Source: Aliiroseovarius sediminilitoris (GTDB taxonomy: Bacteria; Pseudomonadota; Alphaproteobacteria; Rhodobacterales; Rhodobacteraceae). From it: a stretch of DNA of 64,000 bases. Of the stretch, positions 44,577-53,277 are shown piece after piece (position 1 is the first letter of the stretch; the number at the start of each line of letters is the position of its first letter). The notes below the pieces were generated by a model that did not search any database, was not told the origin of the DNA, and was given only the letters and a program-made list of their open reading frames with translations. The translations under genes and the position numbers were made by a program. Location: positions 1,674,001 to 1,738,000 of the forward strand of contig NZ_FOJB01000001.1 in the NCBI RefSeq assembly GCF_900109955.1. The letters are read 5' to 3'.

Positions 44577-45343
44577 AACGTCTTGCAGACAAAGTCGCCC
44601 TGATTACCGGGGGTGCAGCGGGTATCGGTCTGGAAACCGCGCGGCTCTTTCTCAGCCAAGGTGCCAAGGTGGCGGTCGTGGATCTCAAGGAGAGTGATCT
44701 GTCGGATGCCGCAAAGGATCTTGGCGAATCCGGCGATGTGCTGACAATCGCGGCGGATGTTTCCCTGGTCGAGGATTGCAAACGATACGTTGCGCAGACG
44801 ATCGAGGAATTCGGGCGCATTGACGTGTTCTTCAACAACGCCGGGATCGAAGGCAAGGTCGCGCCGCTTGTCGATCAGAAGATCGAGGATTTCGACCGCG
44901 TGATGGCGGTCAACGTGCGCGGTCCTTTTCTTGGGTTGCAACATGTCCTGCCTGTGATGATCGGGCAGAACGCGGGCAGCGTCATCAACATGTCGTCGAT
45001 TGCCGGCCTGAAGGGCAGCCCGAACGTCGCGCCTTATATCACGTCGAAACATGCCGTCGTCGGTTTGACGCGCGCCGCTGCGATTGAGGTCGCGGGCTAC
45101 AATGTGCGCGTCAACTCCGTGCATCCGTCGCCGGTCAATACCCGGATGATGCGGTCGTTGGAGGACGGCTTCAATCCGGGCCATGGCGATGAAGTGAAGC
45201 AACAGCTTTCGGATACGATCCCGCTGGGGCGATATGGCGAAAGCCTCGATATTGCCAACCTGGTCTTGTTCCTTGCCTCTGACGAATCCGCCTTCATCAC
45301 AGGCGCGCAATATCCCGTCGATGGCGGCATGGCTGCGGGTTGA
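44573..45343 (+). CDS. Short-chain dehydrogenase/reductase
   Basis: 256 residues. NAD(P) motif ITGGAAGIGLETARLF, NNAGIEG, Ser in NMSSIAGLKG and YITSKHA form a classical SDR with the Tyr-x3-Lys pair. It is coupled to arcC by an ATGA-type overlap, so it is expressed with the arginine deiminase operon; a role in disposing of reducing power under oxygen limitation is possible but inferred. AAAGGAG precedes the start. A 17-bp perfect hairpin follows. Confidence 0.82.
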   Translation: MKRLADKVALITGGAAGIGLETARLFLSQGAKVAVVDLKESDLSDAAKDLGESGDVLTIAADVSLVEDCKRYVAQTIEEFGRIDVFFNNAGIEGKVAPLVDQKIEDFDRVMAVNVRGPFLGLQHVLPVMIGQNAGSVINMSSIAGLKGSPNVAPYITSKHAVVGLTRAAAIEVAGYNVRVNSVHPSPVNTRMMRSLEDGFNPGHGDEVKQQLSDTIPLGRYGESLDIANLVLFLASDESAFITGAQYPVDGGMAAG

Positions 45344-45378
45344 TTCAACGGGCAGGGGGTGCAACCCCTTCGCCCAAA

Positions 45379-45419
45379 GCGTTCGACCTGATCCCTGTGA
45401 CCGGGATCAGGTCGAACGC
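45379..45419. terminator. 17-bp perfect inverted repeat between convergent genes
   Basis: GCGTTCGACCTGATCCC (45379-45395) is exactly complementary to 45403-45419 around a seven-base loop. It lies 36 bp after the SDR stop and 55 bp before the end of the leftward GAPDH gene. It most likely acts as a bidirectional terminator; no T-run follows directly, so an operator or structural element is possible. Confidence 0.65.
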
Positions 45420-45473
45420 CACGCGACATTTGTATCTTTTGGGTGACGCGCCAAAAAACAGTGCGTCAGGTTC

Positions 45474-46529
45474 TTAGCGGGTCAGCGTTTCGGCTGTGAA
45501 TGCACCGACCCCAAGTGCTGTGTTCGTGCGCGCAATCGATGCGGATCCGTCTGACTCGGCTTCGGTCAAGGCGCGGATCGCGTCGATGGTCTCGGGGATC
45601 ACAATCGCCTGGTTGTCGACCATGTAGGCATAGAACAGCTCGTCACCCTCGACCTTGAGCATGTCTTCCCACAAAGCCACTTCGTAAAGGCTGTCGTTCG
45701 GGCGACCAAGATCCGCCATCATTTCCTTGACCGTGTTGATCGCACTCAGCCCGTCGGCCATTCGGATCAGCGCGATGCGGGATGACGCACGGAACGCCGC
45801 CAGAACTTCGTCCTTCGAGGCCTTTCGCGGCATGCGAACCGACCAGTAATGCAGATGCGCAAGGGTCTGGGGCACTTTGACCGCCATCGTGATCACGTCA
45901 AGATCAGGATCGACGCTTTGTGCATCCGGGCCTTGATGGCTGGGAATTTCAGGCTCGGGAACGAGGGTGTTCATGATACCCCCCAAATGACTTTCCCAGG
46001 GGTCGGTGGCACGTCTGAGCAGCGTCCCGCGCGCGGAGACAAGAAGCCCGGCCTGCTTCAGCGCGGAAAGTGTGCGAACGATCGAGGTCGTGTTGCAGGA
46101 TACGACCCGGGTGCTGTCGCGCCCGACTGCGCTGGTATAATTTGCTTCCGCGACGAAGGAATGGCCGGTCACGGCGTGTTTTTCCCCTCCATGAACGATG
46201 AAGCGGATACCCTTTTTACGATAGGTATCGACATTGCGTGCGGCAATCTTTTTCGGTGTGCAATCAATCACGATGTCGGCTGCGGCAAGCATGTCGTCCA
46301 GTCCGCCAGCCAGTTCCAGCCCTGCGTCTTGCATTGCGGGCGCTCGTTCCGGGTCGGCGGCGTAGAGGGCAAAACCCTTGGTGGCAGGCATCCGTGCGCG
46401 CCAGTCGGCGACCACATCTGCCACGCCGATCAGGTCCATGTCTGTCTGCACGGCCACCGCGTCTGCGACACGTTTGCCGATCACGCCGTATCCGTTCACG
46501 GCCACCTTGATATGTCTCATGCCAGTCAT
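45474..46529 (-). CDS. Type II (archaeal-type) glyceraldehyde-3-phosphate dehydrogenase
   Basis: 351 residues. N-terminal VAVNGYGVIGKRVADAV, FIVHGGEKHAV and catalytic Cys145 in VVSCNTTSIVRTL match archaeal type II GAPDH (SCNTTG), not the usual bacterial GapA. It probably oxidises glyceraldehyde-3-phosphate with NAD(P). GGGAG seven bases before the ATG at 46529 sets the start; the first four bases overlap the end of the cyclopropane synthase gene, so the two are co-translated. The family is uncommon in alphaproteobacteria, suggesting transfer. Confidence 0.85.
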   Translation of the reverse strand: MTGMRHIKVAVNGYGVIGKRVADAVAVQTDMDLIGVADVVADWRARMPATKGFALYAADPERAPAMQDAGLELAGGLDDMLAAADIVIDCTPKKIAARNVDTYRKKGIRFIVHGGEKHAVTGHSFVAEANYTSAVGRDSTRVVSCNTTSIVRTLSALKQAGLLVSARGTLLRRATDPWESHLGGIMNTLVPEPEIPSHQGPDAQSVDPDLDVITMAVKVPQTLAHLHYWSVRMPRKASKDEVLAAFRASSRIALIRMADGLSAINTVKEMMADLGRPNDSLYEVALWEDMLKVEGDELFYAYMVDNQAIVIPETIDAIRALTEAESDGSASIARTNTALGVGAFTAETLTR

Positions 46530-47866
46530 CTCGTTCTCCCAGTTTGGTTGCCAGTCGACTTGACGTTCAAACGCCGATGTGACCTGGCTTCGGCAATGTA
46601 GGCTCGCGTCAGCGGAACGGTGTCGCGGCGTTTGGCAAGCTGGATCTGGAACACCATCAACCGACCATTCCGGAACGCCGTTTCGCAGGCGGCCAGATAG
46701 AACTCCCACATGCGGCAGAACCGTTCGTCATAGAGCCTGCGCGCGCTCTCACGTTCGGCAGCGAAGCGTTCGGACCAGTGTCGCAGGGTCTGTGCATAAT
46801 GCAAGCGCAGGATCTCGACATCTGTGACCCACAGCCCGGACCGTTCCGCCGCAGCAATGGTTGCGGACAGTGGCGCAAGATAGCCACCGGGGAAGATGTA
46901 TTTACGGATCCACGGGTCGCTGCCACCAGCGGGCGCCATCGTGCCGATCGCATGCACAAGAGCTACGCCATCGGGCTTCAGAACCCTTTGGAGCGTGTTG
47001 AAATAATCATCGAAGCCGCTGTGCCCGACATGCTCCAACATGCCAACTGACACGACCCGGTCATATCGGCCCCGTTCTTCGCGATAGTCGCGCTGTTCGA
47101 AGGCGACCCGGTCGGACAGACCGGATTGCGTTGCGCGGGCGCGCGCGGCGGCAATCTGTTCCGCCGACAGGCTCAGGCCGGTTACGTGGGCTTGATGTTG
47201 TTGAGCAAGGTCCAGTGCCAGACCGCCCCAGCCCGACCCGATGTCAAGAACGTCGAGGCCGGGCCGCAACAGCAGTTTTGCCGCGATGTGCCGTTTTTTG
47301 AGGTCTTGCGCTTCGTCCAGAGTTTCGTTTCCCGTTGCGAAATAGGCGCAGGAATATTGTCGGTCTGCGTCAAGAAACAGATCATAGAGCTTGGTCGAGA
47401 GGTCATAGTGATGCGCCACGTTCGAACGGGCGCGGTTGATCGGATTGTGGTGCAGTCTGCGACTCAGCAACCTGTCCAGCCACCGCCGGAGCCTTTTCCC
47501 GGGCATCAGGTCAAGGGTATCAATGTCGGTTGTACAGATCATGAGAAGGTCGCGCAGGCTGCCCGTCTCAATGCGGAGCGTTCCGTCCATATATGCCTCG
47601 CCAAGCGCAAGGCTCGGGTTTGCCAGCAATCGCGCCGGCAATCCGACATCATCCAAACGGACCGAAACGGTCGGGCCGCCACCGGGGCCAAAGCACCATT
47701 TCTCGCCATTGGGATCGAACACGGTCAGACGACCGTTTTGAATGAGGCGGTGAAGCGATTTGGCGAGCAACCACATGGTTGCACGCCTTGGCGCAAAACT
47801 CTGGTGCCGCATTTGGCCGTCGTGCAGGTCAAGGCTTTCATCTGTGGAGGATTCACTATCGGACAT
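46526..47866 (-). CDS. cfa: Cyclopropane-fatty-acyl-phospholipid synthase
   Basis: 446 residues. An N-terminal lipid-binding region (LALGEAYMDGTLRIE) precedes a SAM methyltransferase domain with VLDIGSGWGGLALDLA, SVGMLEHVG and the family's HYDLSTKLYDLFLD and YSCAYF motifs. It adds a methylene to unsaturated acyl chains, a membrane response to stress or stationary phase. Followed by and coupled to the type II GAPDH gene. Confidence 0.9.
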   Translation of the reverse strand: MSDSESSTDESLDLHDGQMRHQSFAPRRATMWLLAKSLHRLIQNGRLTVFDPNGEKWCFGPGGGPTVSVRLDDVGLPARLLANPSLALGEAYMDGTLRIETGSLRDLLMICTTDIDTLDLMPGKRLRRWLDRLLSRRLHHNPINRARSNVAHHYDLSTKLYDLFLDADRQYSCAYFATGNETLDEAQDLKKRHIAAKLLLRPGLDVLDIGSGWGGLALDLAQQHQAHVTGLSLSAEQIAAARARATQSGLSDRVAFEQRDYREERGRYDRVVSVGMLEHVGHSGFDDYFNTLQRVLKPDGVALVHAIGTMAPAGGSDPWIRKYIFPGGYLAPLSATIAAAERSGLWVTDVEILRLHYAQTLRHWSERFAAERESARRLYDERFCRMWEFYLAACETAFRNGRLMVFQIQLAKRRDTVPLTRAYIAEARSHRRLNVKSTGNQTGRTR

Positions 47867-48125
47867 GTGCTGACTCCGGGCTTGTGTTGATCAGGAAAGC
47901 GCATCAGGCGCCCCCGCTCACTTGAAACAGACGACAGATGCCGAGGTTCATTACAGGGCCGTGTTGTGGTGGGTGGCATCTGAAGCCAGATGAACTGCGT
48001 TCAGATGCACTTCGTCCGAAATGGGTGGCGCTCCTGAATTTTGCAGTCATTGTCGTCCGTGGGCGGTGACTGCGAACGCGACGGCAGTCAAAATGTGGGC
48101 GATCGTTCGTTGTTCTGTTTGTCCT

Positions 48126-48782
48126 TCAAACTTCGGTGGCGTCCGCCGGGGATTCTCGCCGCGCACGGGCTTTTTCGGCGGCGTCGCAGTGGCAGTCAAG
48201 AAAGCCATGGACCGGGCAGGTCAGGCACATTTGCTGCAACCGTGTTTTCAACGCCTGCCGACCCCGGTGAAGGCGAACGGTGATATTGTTCAACGTGATC
48301 CCGAGGTCTTCGGCAACCGCGGCGCGCGGTTGTTCCAGAAGATCCACGCGCCAGATCACTTCGGCATATTCCGGTCTGAGTGTTGGCAACAGTTTGTAGA
48401 GGCAATTGCATATTGCCTCATCGAGTTCTTCGTCAAAACCGATGTGTACGGCGTCAAGGTCGTTCGGAGCCATGACCACCTCGCTTCGACGCTGCCGCGA
48501 TAACCCGCGACCATAGTCTGCAATCGAAGACGCAAGTACTTGGCTGAGCCATCCGCGAACGGCACGCAAATCACGAATTTGCACGGAGCGGTCGATGGCC
48601 CGCAACATGAACGATTGCAGTACATCTTCGGCGGCCTGCGGGTCGCCCAGTCTCCGACGCAGGAAATTCAGGATCTGCTGGCGGCCTTCCACCAACGCGC
48701 AACGGACGGCGGCGTCCGCAGCCTTGGCAGCAACGTCAGGCCGCTCTGCTGTAGACAATCTGTCTTTCTTTTCATATCGCAT
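48126..48782 (-). CDS. ECF-type sigma factor with Cys-rich C-terminus
   Basis: 218 residues. Region 2 (FLRRRLGDPQAAEDVLQSFMLRA) and region 4 (VAEDLGITLNNITVRLHRGRQAL) are recognisable. The C-terminus carries CLTCPVHGFLDCHC, a potential metal-binding or redox-sensing tail instead of a separate anti-sigma gene. The ATG at 48782 has GAGGTG upstream; a longer frame to 48911 is unsupported. It is related to the sigma factor at 50285. Target promoters are unknown. Confidence 0.82.
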   Translation of the reverse strand: MRYEKKDRLSTAERPDVAAKAADAAVRCALVEGRQQILNFLRRRLGDPQAAEDVLQSFMLRAIDRSVQIRDLRAVRGWLSQVLASSIADYGRGLSRQRRSEVVMAPNDLDAVHIGFDEELDEAICNCLYKLLPTLRPEYAEVIWRVDLLEQPRAAVAEDLGITLNNITVRLHRGRQALKTRLQQMCLTCPVHGFLDCHCDAAEKARARRESPADATEV

Positions 48783-49164
48783 CAGACACCTCTGTAGGAT
48801 AAGACGTCGAATGCTTGGGAATGTTACATCGTCGGGGTGAAATGCCAACCGGGGCGGTCTGCTGGTCTCGTGGTATATCTGCGCACCCTCGACCTCTGGG
48901 CGCGTCGGCAATCAGTCGTCTGTCTTGAGATATGTAAGATTTCGGCTGACGCAACGTCCTGTTACTTCGCCCATCCGAGCCCATCGGATCGTCGCAAAGG
49001 CTCCGTTGCGCGTTACGCATGGTGTTGGCAATGTGTTGGCAATCGCTGTTTGGAATTGGCCAGCGATCATCAAATACGAGATAAAGCAGTCATTCGTCGC
49101 TGAGTTGGCAAGCCGGAAGATTTCCGCGGTTCGTGCCGGTTCCGACCTGAATAAGGAAATCCCG
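48783..49164. promoter_or_regulatory. Divergent region between sigma factor and EamA gene
   Basis: About 380 bp. The transporter frame is open through much of it, but the sequence before 49165 lacks membrane character and a ribosome site. It is presumed to carry divergent promoters. No obvious symmetric operator noticed. Confidence 0.4.
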
Positions 49165-50055
49165 ATGTCGCCGACAACAATAACAAAGATCGTTCTGGCC
49201 ATGTTCCTGTGGGCGGTTTGCTTTCCGCTGATCACGGCAGGGCTGCAATATTCGCCACATTTGACCTTTGCGACAATGCGGGCGGTTCTGGCCGGAGCCG
49301 CCTTGGTGCTTGTTGCAGTCTTGCTGGGCCGCCCGTTTCCGCGTGGTTGGCGCATATGGGCAACGCTGGGTGTCGTTGGCCTTGGCGCGACAAGTCTGGG
49401 TTTCCTGGGCATGTTTCATGCGGCAGAATTTGTATCTCCCGGTCTTGCCACAGTCATCGCCAACGCTCAGCCGCTGCTTGCGTCAATGCTGGGCGTTGCG
49501 TGGCTTGGCGAGCGATTGCCGAAAATTGGTTGGGCAGGGCTTTTGATCGGGTTCGCGGGAATACTTGTGATTGCCTTGCCGCAACTGGCCGACGGAGGGC
49601 GAGACGGGTCAGCGATCGGCTTTGCCTATATCGTTTTGGCAGCGGTGGGAGTGACGGTCAGCAACGTGGCGATCAAATCCATCGCTGGCGAAGTTGACGG
49701 ACTGTTCGCGATGGGCTTTCAGTTGCTGATCGGCAGCCTGCCTCTCGCGGTTGCGTCCTTCGTTCTTGAAGACCAGACTGCCATCCAATGGACGCCGGTT
49801 TTTGTAATGTCTCTGCTGGGTCTCGCCTTGTTTGGCTCTGCGTTGGTTTACTGGCTGTGGTTCTCGGTATTGGAAGAAGTCGAACTGAACCGGGCGATCG
49901 TGTTCAGCTTTCTTGTTCCGATCTTCGGTCTCACGATCGGGGCGCTGTTCTTTAACGAGCGCCTTACTGTGATGCAGCTTTCCGGAATATCATTGGTCAT
50001 TCTGGGCATTGTGTTCGTCAACCTCAGAGGCAGATTGCAAAGCCAACACAGCTAG
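49165..50055 (+). CDS. EamA/DMT-family transporter
   Basis: 296 residues with ten membrane helices in two EamA repeats (first about 5-135, second about 150-290). The typical ends of each repeat, LGERLPKIGWAGLLIGFAGI and NERLTVMQLSGISLVILGI, are present. AAGGAAA before the ATG at 49165. Probably exports a metabolite or amino acid; substrate not predictable. Lies between two sigma-factor genes. Confidence 0.85.
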   Translation: MSPTTITKIVLAMFLWAVCFPLITAGLQYSPHLTFATMRAVLAGAALVLVAVLLGRPFPRGWRIWATLGVVGLGATSLGFLGMFHAAEFVSPGLATVIANAQPLLASMLGVAWLGERLPKIGWAGLLIGFAGILVIALPQLADGGRDGSAIGFAYIVLAAVGVTVSNVAIKSIAGEVDGLFAMGFQLLIGSLPLAVASFVLEDQTAIQWTPVFVMSLLGLALFGSALVYWLWFSVLEEVELNRAIVFSFLVPIFGLTIGALFFNERLTVMQLSGISLVILGIVFVNLRGRLQSQHS

Positions 50056-50284
50056 ATCGGCAAAAGCTGTGCGATAGATCAATTGGTTGAGCGAACAGGC
50101 CATCGTTTGTGTCGTCGGAATCATCTCTCTGCCAAACGGACGAGTGCCGATTGATTTGCTGTTCAGAAGGACGAGCGTTGAGGCAAGTTATTTCACATAA
50201 ATAATGCGTGCACATTGAACATACAGGAGATAATCACCAGTCTAATTGTGCTGCAAATCGAGACTATGGAAAGGCTGGCAAGTC

Positions 50285-50911
50285 ATGGTTCCGCAAGATA
50301 CCGGCAATCCGGAAAATCCCGACGGCTCGCCGGAACGTGCATTGTTGGACGGGCGCGGTGCGTTTCTGGGGTTTCTGATCAAACGACTTGGCAATCGGGC
50401 AGATGCAGAGGATGTCCTGCAAGATTTCTGCATCCGCGTGCTGAACCGCAAGGATCAACTCCGCGACGTTGAACGAATGGATGCTTGGCTCTATGCGATT
50501 CTGCGGTCCACGTTGAACGACCATTACCGCAAGGGCACACGGCGCGGACGACTGGCGGCCGCGGTGGCTCGCGAACCGGAAGAATGGATAGCCGATGCGC
50601 CGACGCAGATGGCGCGGCTTTGCACCTGCCACGGTGGACTGATTTCCGAATTGCGCCCGGCGGATTCGGAATTGATCCGGCGCATTGACTTCGGCGAAGA
50701 GGATCGCGAAAGCGTGGCGAACGACCTTGGGTTGACCCGCAACGCTCTTGGCGTTCGATTGCACCGCGCGCGCACGGCTCTGCGCGAGGCGCTGACAAAC
50801 CATTGCGGTGCATGCTGCCAGAATGACCGCGACGATTGTTTCTGTCCGCCTCAAGGTTGCGAGAATGAAGAGCACGAGACTGATTGCGAGGCGGAGCCGC
50901 CGCAGTCCTGA
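50285..50911 (+). CDS. ECF-type sigma factor with Cys-rich C-terminus
   Basis: 208 residues: region 2 (FLGFLIKRLGNRADAEDVLQDF, shown in part) and region 4 (VANDLGLTRNALGVRLHRAR). The C-terminus contains CGACCQNDRDDCFCPPQGC and an acidic tail, a second Cys-rich sigma like that at 48126. A decayed copy is at 28190-28531. The ATG at 50285 has AAGG about 11 bases upstream. The next gene encodes a 110-residue protein with a paralogue next to the decayed copy, so sigma factor and small protein form a module. Confidence 0.82.
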   Translation: MVPQDTGNPENPDGSPERALLDGRGAFLGFLIKRLGNRADAEDVLQDFCIRVLNRKDQLRDVERMDAWLYAILRSTLNDHYRKGTRRGRLAAAVAREPEEWIADAPTQMARLCTCHGGLISELRPADSELIRRIDFGEEDRESVANDLGLTRNALGVRLHRARTALREALTNHCGACCQNDRDDCFCPPQGCENEEHETDCEAEPPQS

Positions 50912-51003
50912 TCGTCATGCGGTCGGTCTTGTAATGTTTTGCCCCAACCGCCGTCTTCTTCTGTGACTGCCCCAAGGGGCATTGCAGCGGGAGTGTTCGG
51001 CAC

Positions 51004-51336
51004 ATGCCAAAGATCACAACAAATGATAATGCGAGAGCAACGGAACGACCGTCGCGCGATATCGGCGTTCCAGCGTTCATGTCGCGGATGACCTGCGCAT
51101 GTGCAGAGACTCTGACGCGCGCAAACGCCCCGCTGGCACAGGCGGTGTTCCATCATGTGGAAGTGTTGAAGCAACCCCCAACGGATGCTGCGCGCGCACT
51201 GGGCATCGAGCCTGGCGATGCGGCCTATCTTCTGACCGGTTTACGCGAGGATGTCGCAAAGGACCTCGTGCTATTGTTGGATGCGAAGCGCCAGTCCGAA
51301 GAAACCTCTGGAAAGAAGGAAATCAGCGATGAATAA
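51004..51336 (+). CDS. Small helical protein, likely sigma-factor partner
   Basis: 110 residues. CACAETLTRANAPLAQ followed by DAARALGIEPGDAAYLLTGL is shared with the protein at 28616. Helical, with an HTH-like pattern; no named domain recognised. GGGAG upstream. Its end overlaps the DUF3141 start by eight bases, linking sigma factor, small protein and hydrolase into one operon. Could be an adaptor or anti-sigma analogue; this is inference from order alone. Confidence 0.65.
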   Translation: MPKITTNDNARATERPSRDIGVPAFMSRMTCACAETLTRANAPLAQAVFHHVEVLKQPPTDAARALGIEPGDAAYLLTGLREDVAKDLVLLLDAKRQSEETSGKKEISDE

Positions 51337-53095
51337 GCGCCTGCGTCTTACGACAGTCAAACCCGATCATCCCGCTGCACCCGTCGCTGTCATTGCAAAG
51401 ACGGGCGCAAACACACCCTATTCCCAAGACGCGTTTGAGCGCTGGGTGCTGTTCCTCGATACGCTGCGCGAGCGCGCGGACAACATGATCGCGCATGAAC
51501 GGCAGGGCATGCCGCCGCTTCTGGATTTCGACTACGAGCTGCTTCTTGATGCGCGCACCTTTGACCGGCCAGCCAATTATGCCCTGCTCAGGATCACGCG
51601 GGCGGGCGACGATTGTTGGGAAGATTGTGTGGACGAGGCAAAGGCGCCGGTGATCGTCATCGACCCGCGCGCCGGCCATGGCCCCGGCATTGGCGGCTTC
51701 AAGCACGACAGCGAGGTTGGCATGGCGATGCATGAGGGCCATCCTGTCTATTTCGTGATCTTTTTCCCTGAGCCCGTGCCCGGCCAGACCCTGGCCGATG
51801 TGCACCATGCCCTGCGCGACTTCGTGTCCGAGGTCGTCCGACGTCACCCGAAGACGCCGCCCGTGCTCTATGGCAATTGCCAGGCCGGCTGGGCGGCCAC
51901 ACTTCTGGCCGCGGATTGCGACGGGCTGACCGGACCGGTTGTGCTGAACGGCTCGCCGCTCAGCTACTGGTCGGGCGAGGCGGAATCCAGCCCGATGCGG
52001 ATGCTTGGTGCGCTGACTGGCGGGTCGTGGGCTGCACACATGGTCGCCGATCTGGGGGACGGGCGGTTCGACGGCGCGTGGCTGGCGCAGAATTTCGAGA
52101 CCCTGCAACCCGAAAAAGCGATCTGGGAGAAATACGCGAACCTCTTTGTCCATGCCGATACCGAGCGCGAGCGGTTCCTTGACTTCGAACGCTGGTGGAA
52201 TGGCTACTATACGCTCAGCCGCGAAGAAATTCTGGGCATCACGCAAAACCTCTTCATCGGCAACCGGCTGGAACAGGGCGAGATGGAGTTGGACGCGCAT
52301 TGCACCATCGACCTGAGGCGGATCAGCAATCCAATCATCGTCTTCGCCTCGGAAGGCGACAACATCACGCCGCCACAGCAGGCATTGGGGTGGATCGCGC
52401 GGCTCTATCCCGACACCGATGCGCTCAAGGCCGCCGGGCAGCGCATCGTCTACATGACACATGAACATGTCGGGCACCTGGGCATCTTCGTGTCGGGGTC
52501 CGTCGCGCGACTTCAACATCGGGCGATCCTGGAAAGCCTGGACGCGGTCGAGGCGCTCGCACCCGGCCTTTATGAGATGGTGATCGACAAATCTTCCGAT
52601 GGTCCGACGCGCAAGACCGACGATTTCAAGCTGCGCTTCGAGCCGCGCGAAGTCCATGATCTTGGCATTGTCTCAGACGATGCGGCGCTGGCGCAGGTGG
52701 CCCAGATGTCGCGGATCAATGAAGCCGTCTATTCGACTTTTGTCAGCCCATGGCTCAGAGCTGCAACATCCCCGGCCAGCGCCGACACGCTGCGTGCCCT
52801 GCATCCCATGCGATGGACCAGAACGATGTTTTCCGAACGGGTGAACCCATGGATGGCCCTGATTAAATCCGCAGCCGATACGGTGCGCGAAAATCGGGAG
52901 CCTTTGCCGGACGACGAACCCGCAATCCTTGCGGAACGCGTGCTGTTGGCGCAGACGGGCGCGGTTCTGGGCGCCTGGCGCAAAGGGCGCGATGCGTGGG
53001 TCACACAGGTCTTTGGTGCGATGTACGGCAATTTCCCTTTCGCCACCTCCACCACACAGGCGGGCCAACCGACCGCCACATCAAAAAAGGAATGA
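51329..53095 (+). CDS. DUF3141 / PHA-synthase-like alpha/beta hydrolase
   Basis: 588 residues. The central alpha/beta-hydrolase region contains VIDPRAGHGPGIGGFKHDSE, YGNCQAGWA (a G-x-C-x-G nucleophile elbow with Cys, as in PHA synthases), FASEGDNITPPQQAL (Asp) and THEHVGHLGIF (His). The C-terminal third is DUF3141-specific. Possibly polyhydroxyalkanoate or acyl-thioester metabolism; exact reaction unknown. AAGGAAA precedes the ATG. Followed by a tiny His-rich membrane protein and a FabI-like reductase. Confidence 0.75.
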   Translation: MNKRLRLTTVKPDHPAAPVAVIAKTGANTPYSQDAFERWVLFLDTLRERADNMIAHERQGMPPLLDFDYELLLDARTFDRPANYALLRITRAGDDCWEDCVDEAKAPVIVIDPRAGHGPGIGGFKHDSEVGMAMHEGHPVYFVIFFPEPVPGQTLADVHHALRDFVSEVVRRHPKTPPVLYGNCQAGWAATLLAADCDGLTGPVVLNGSPLSYWSGEAESSPMRMLGALTGGSWAAHMVADLGDGRFDGAWLAQNFETLQPEKAIWEKYANLFVHADTERERFLDFERWWNGYYTLSREEILGITQNLFIGNRLEQGEMELDAHCTIDLRRISNPIIVFASEGDNITPPQQALGWIARLYPDTDALKAAGQRIVYMTHEHVGHLGIFVSGSVARLQHRAILESLDAVEALAPGLYEMVIDKSSDGPTRKTDDFKLRFEPREVHDLGIVSDDAALAQVAQMSRINEAVYSTFVSPWLRAATSPASADTLRALHPMRWTRTMFSERVNPWMALIKSAADTVRENREPLPDDEPAILAERVLLAQTGAVLGAWRKGRDAWVTQVFGAMYGNFPFATSTTQAGQPTATSKKE

Positions 53096-53100
53096 CGACT

Positions 53101-53277
53101 ATGAATTGGCTTATTGAAAACTGGGTCATCGTCCTCTTGTTGGGCGGAATGGCAGCGATGCACCTTTTCGGGCACGGTCACGGCGGCCATAAGCATGGCG
53201 GCAAGTCGAACAAGCAAAAAAGTGCGCGCGACGAGAAACCGGACGCCGACACCAGCGCGCCATCGGAAGATGCCTGA
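53101..53277 (+). CDS. 58-residue His-rich membrane protein (DUF2933-like)
   Basis: One membrane helix (WVIVLLLGGMAAMHLF) followed by GHGHGGHKHGG and a charged tail. It resembles the end of DUF2933 proteins, which sit near copper-resistance genes. AAGGA ten bases before the ATG. It overlaps the FabI-like gene by eight bases. The histidine cluster suggests metal binding at the membrane surface. Confidence 0.7.
   Translation: MNWLIENWVIVLLLGGMAAMHLFGHGHGGHKHGGKSNKQKSARDEKPDADTSAPSEDA

Noticed and set aside
50120-50245. FNR-like half site TTGAT before the second sigma gene
   Set aside because: The second half does not match ATCAA at the required spacing.
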